The position numbers were made by a program, and so were the translations under genes. Below are positions 6,435 to 6,572 of a stretch of DNA of 6,572 nt, piece by piece (positions within the stretch are counted from its first letter, which is position 1; every line of letters starts with the position of its first letter). Under the pieces are notes generated by a model, which had not been told where the DNA came from, made no database searches, and was given only the letters and a program-made list of their open reading frames with translations. Source of the DNA: Alphaproteobacteria bacterium (lineage in GTDB: Bacteria; Pseudomonadota; Alphaproteobacteria; CACIAM-22H2); NCBI GenBank assembly GCA_016869415.1, contig VGEI01000209.1:1-6572 (forward strand), read 5' to 3'.

Positions 6435-6572
6435 TCATGTCGTGGGGTCGATCAGGATCTCACCGGCGATGGTCCCGTCGCCCGTGAAGCCGGCCGGAGC
6501 CACGGTGATCACGCCGCCTGTGGTGATGGCGTTGGCCGCGTTCTTGGCAATCGGTGTGCTGTCAAACGGCGT
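6435..6572 (-). CDS. C-terminal end of an unidentified protein (partial)
   Basis: The minus strand is open from the right edge to a TGA at 6437-6435, giving the last 45 residues of a protein whose beginning lies outside the window. Third codon positions are overwhelmingly G or C, like the genes next to it, which supports real coding. The tail reads, in part, TPFDSTPIAKNAANAITTGG followed by VITVAPAGFTGDGTIAGEIL. It is rich in Gly, Thr, Ala and Ile/Val with few charges, suggesting beta-strands as in exported, surface-repeat or phage structural proteins, but there is no motif I recognise. It is oriented like the dgt operon and ends 94 nt upstream of it, so readthrough is possible. The divergent erpA gene that I recall next to dgt in many alphaproteobacteria is not at this position. 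The function is unknown. Confidence 0.7.
   Translation of the reverse strand, partial: TPFDSTPIAKNAANAITTGGVITVAPAGFTGDGTIAGEILIDPTT

Noticed and set aside
1..6572. A hidden defence, mobile or secondary-metabolite system.
   Set aside because: Every gene that is long enough to judge is a housekeeping family in a familiar alphaproteobacterial order; no terminal repeats, integrase, transposase, CRISPR repeats or toxin-antitoxin pair were seen.

Overview
The window is a GC-rich stretch of bacterial chromosome, almost certainly from an alphaproteobacterium. The evidence is the gene order dgt - argS - SPOR protein - nagZ - site-2 protease - scpA, together with strong G/C preference at third codon positions. 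From memory, this order, with scpB and tat genes usually next, is typical of alphaproteobacteria; the inserted site-2 protease gene suggests a Rhodospirillales-like lineage, but I cannot name a genus. All supported genes lie on the minus strand, so transcription runs from right to left.

Region by region, in the direction of transcription: positions 6572-6435 hold the last 45 codons of a gene I do not recognise. A 94-nt gap (6434-6341) follows, the only real intergenic space, with a weak candidate -10 element. Then come dgt (dNTP triphosphohydrolase-like, 6340-5114), argS (arginyl-tRNA synthetase, 5117-3336), a single-pass membrane protein with a C-terminal SPOR domain (3336-2416), nagZ (2395-1379), an M50-type site-2 protease homologue (1382-696) and scpA (699-1, cut by the left edge).

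The six genes form one tightly packed unit. The junctions are ATGA (dgt/argS), TGATG (argS/SPOR), a 20-nt gap (SPOR/nagZ), GTGA (nagZ/protease) and ATGA (protease/scpA), which implies co-transcription and translational coupling at four of five junctions. Functionally it mixes nucleotide-pool control (dgt), translation (argS), peptidoglycan binding and recycling (SPOR, nagZ), intramembrane proteolysis and chromosome condensation (scpA). It looks like a housekeeping growth and division operon, not a dedicated pathway.

I see no mobile element, CRISPR array, RNA gene or defence system, and nothing that amounts to a new system. The items most worth a second look are the uncharacterised site-2 protease in this operon, an unnamed conserved-looking periplasmic segment in the SPOR protein, and the unknown gene upstream of dgt.
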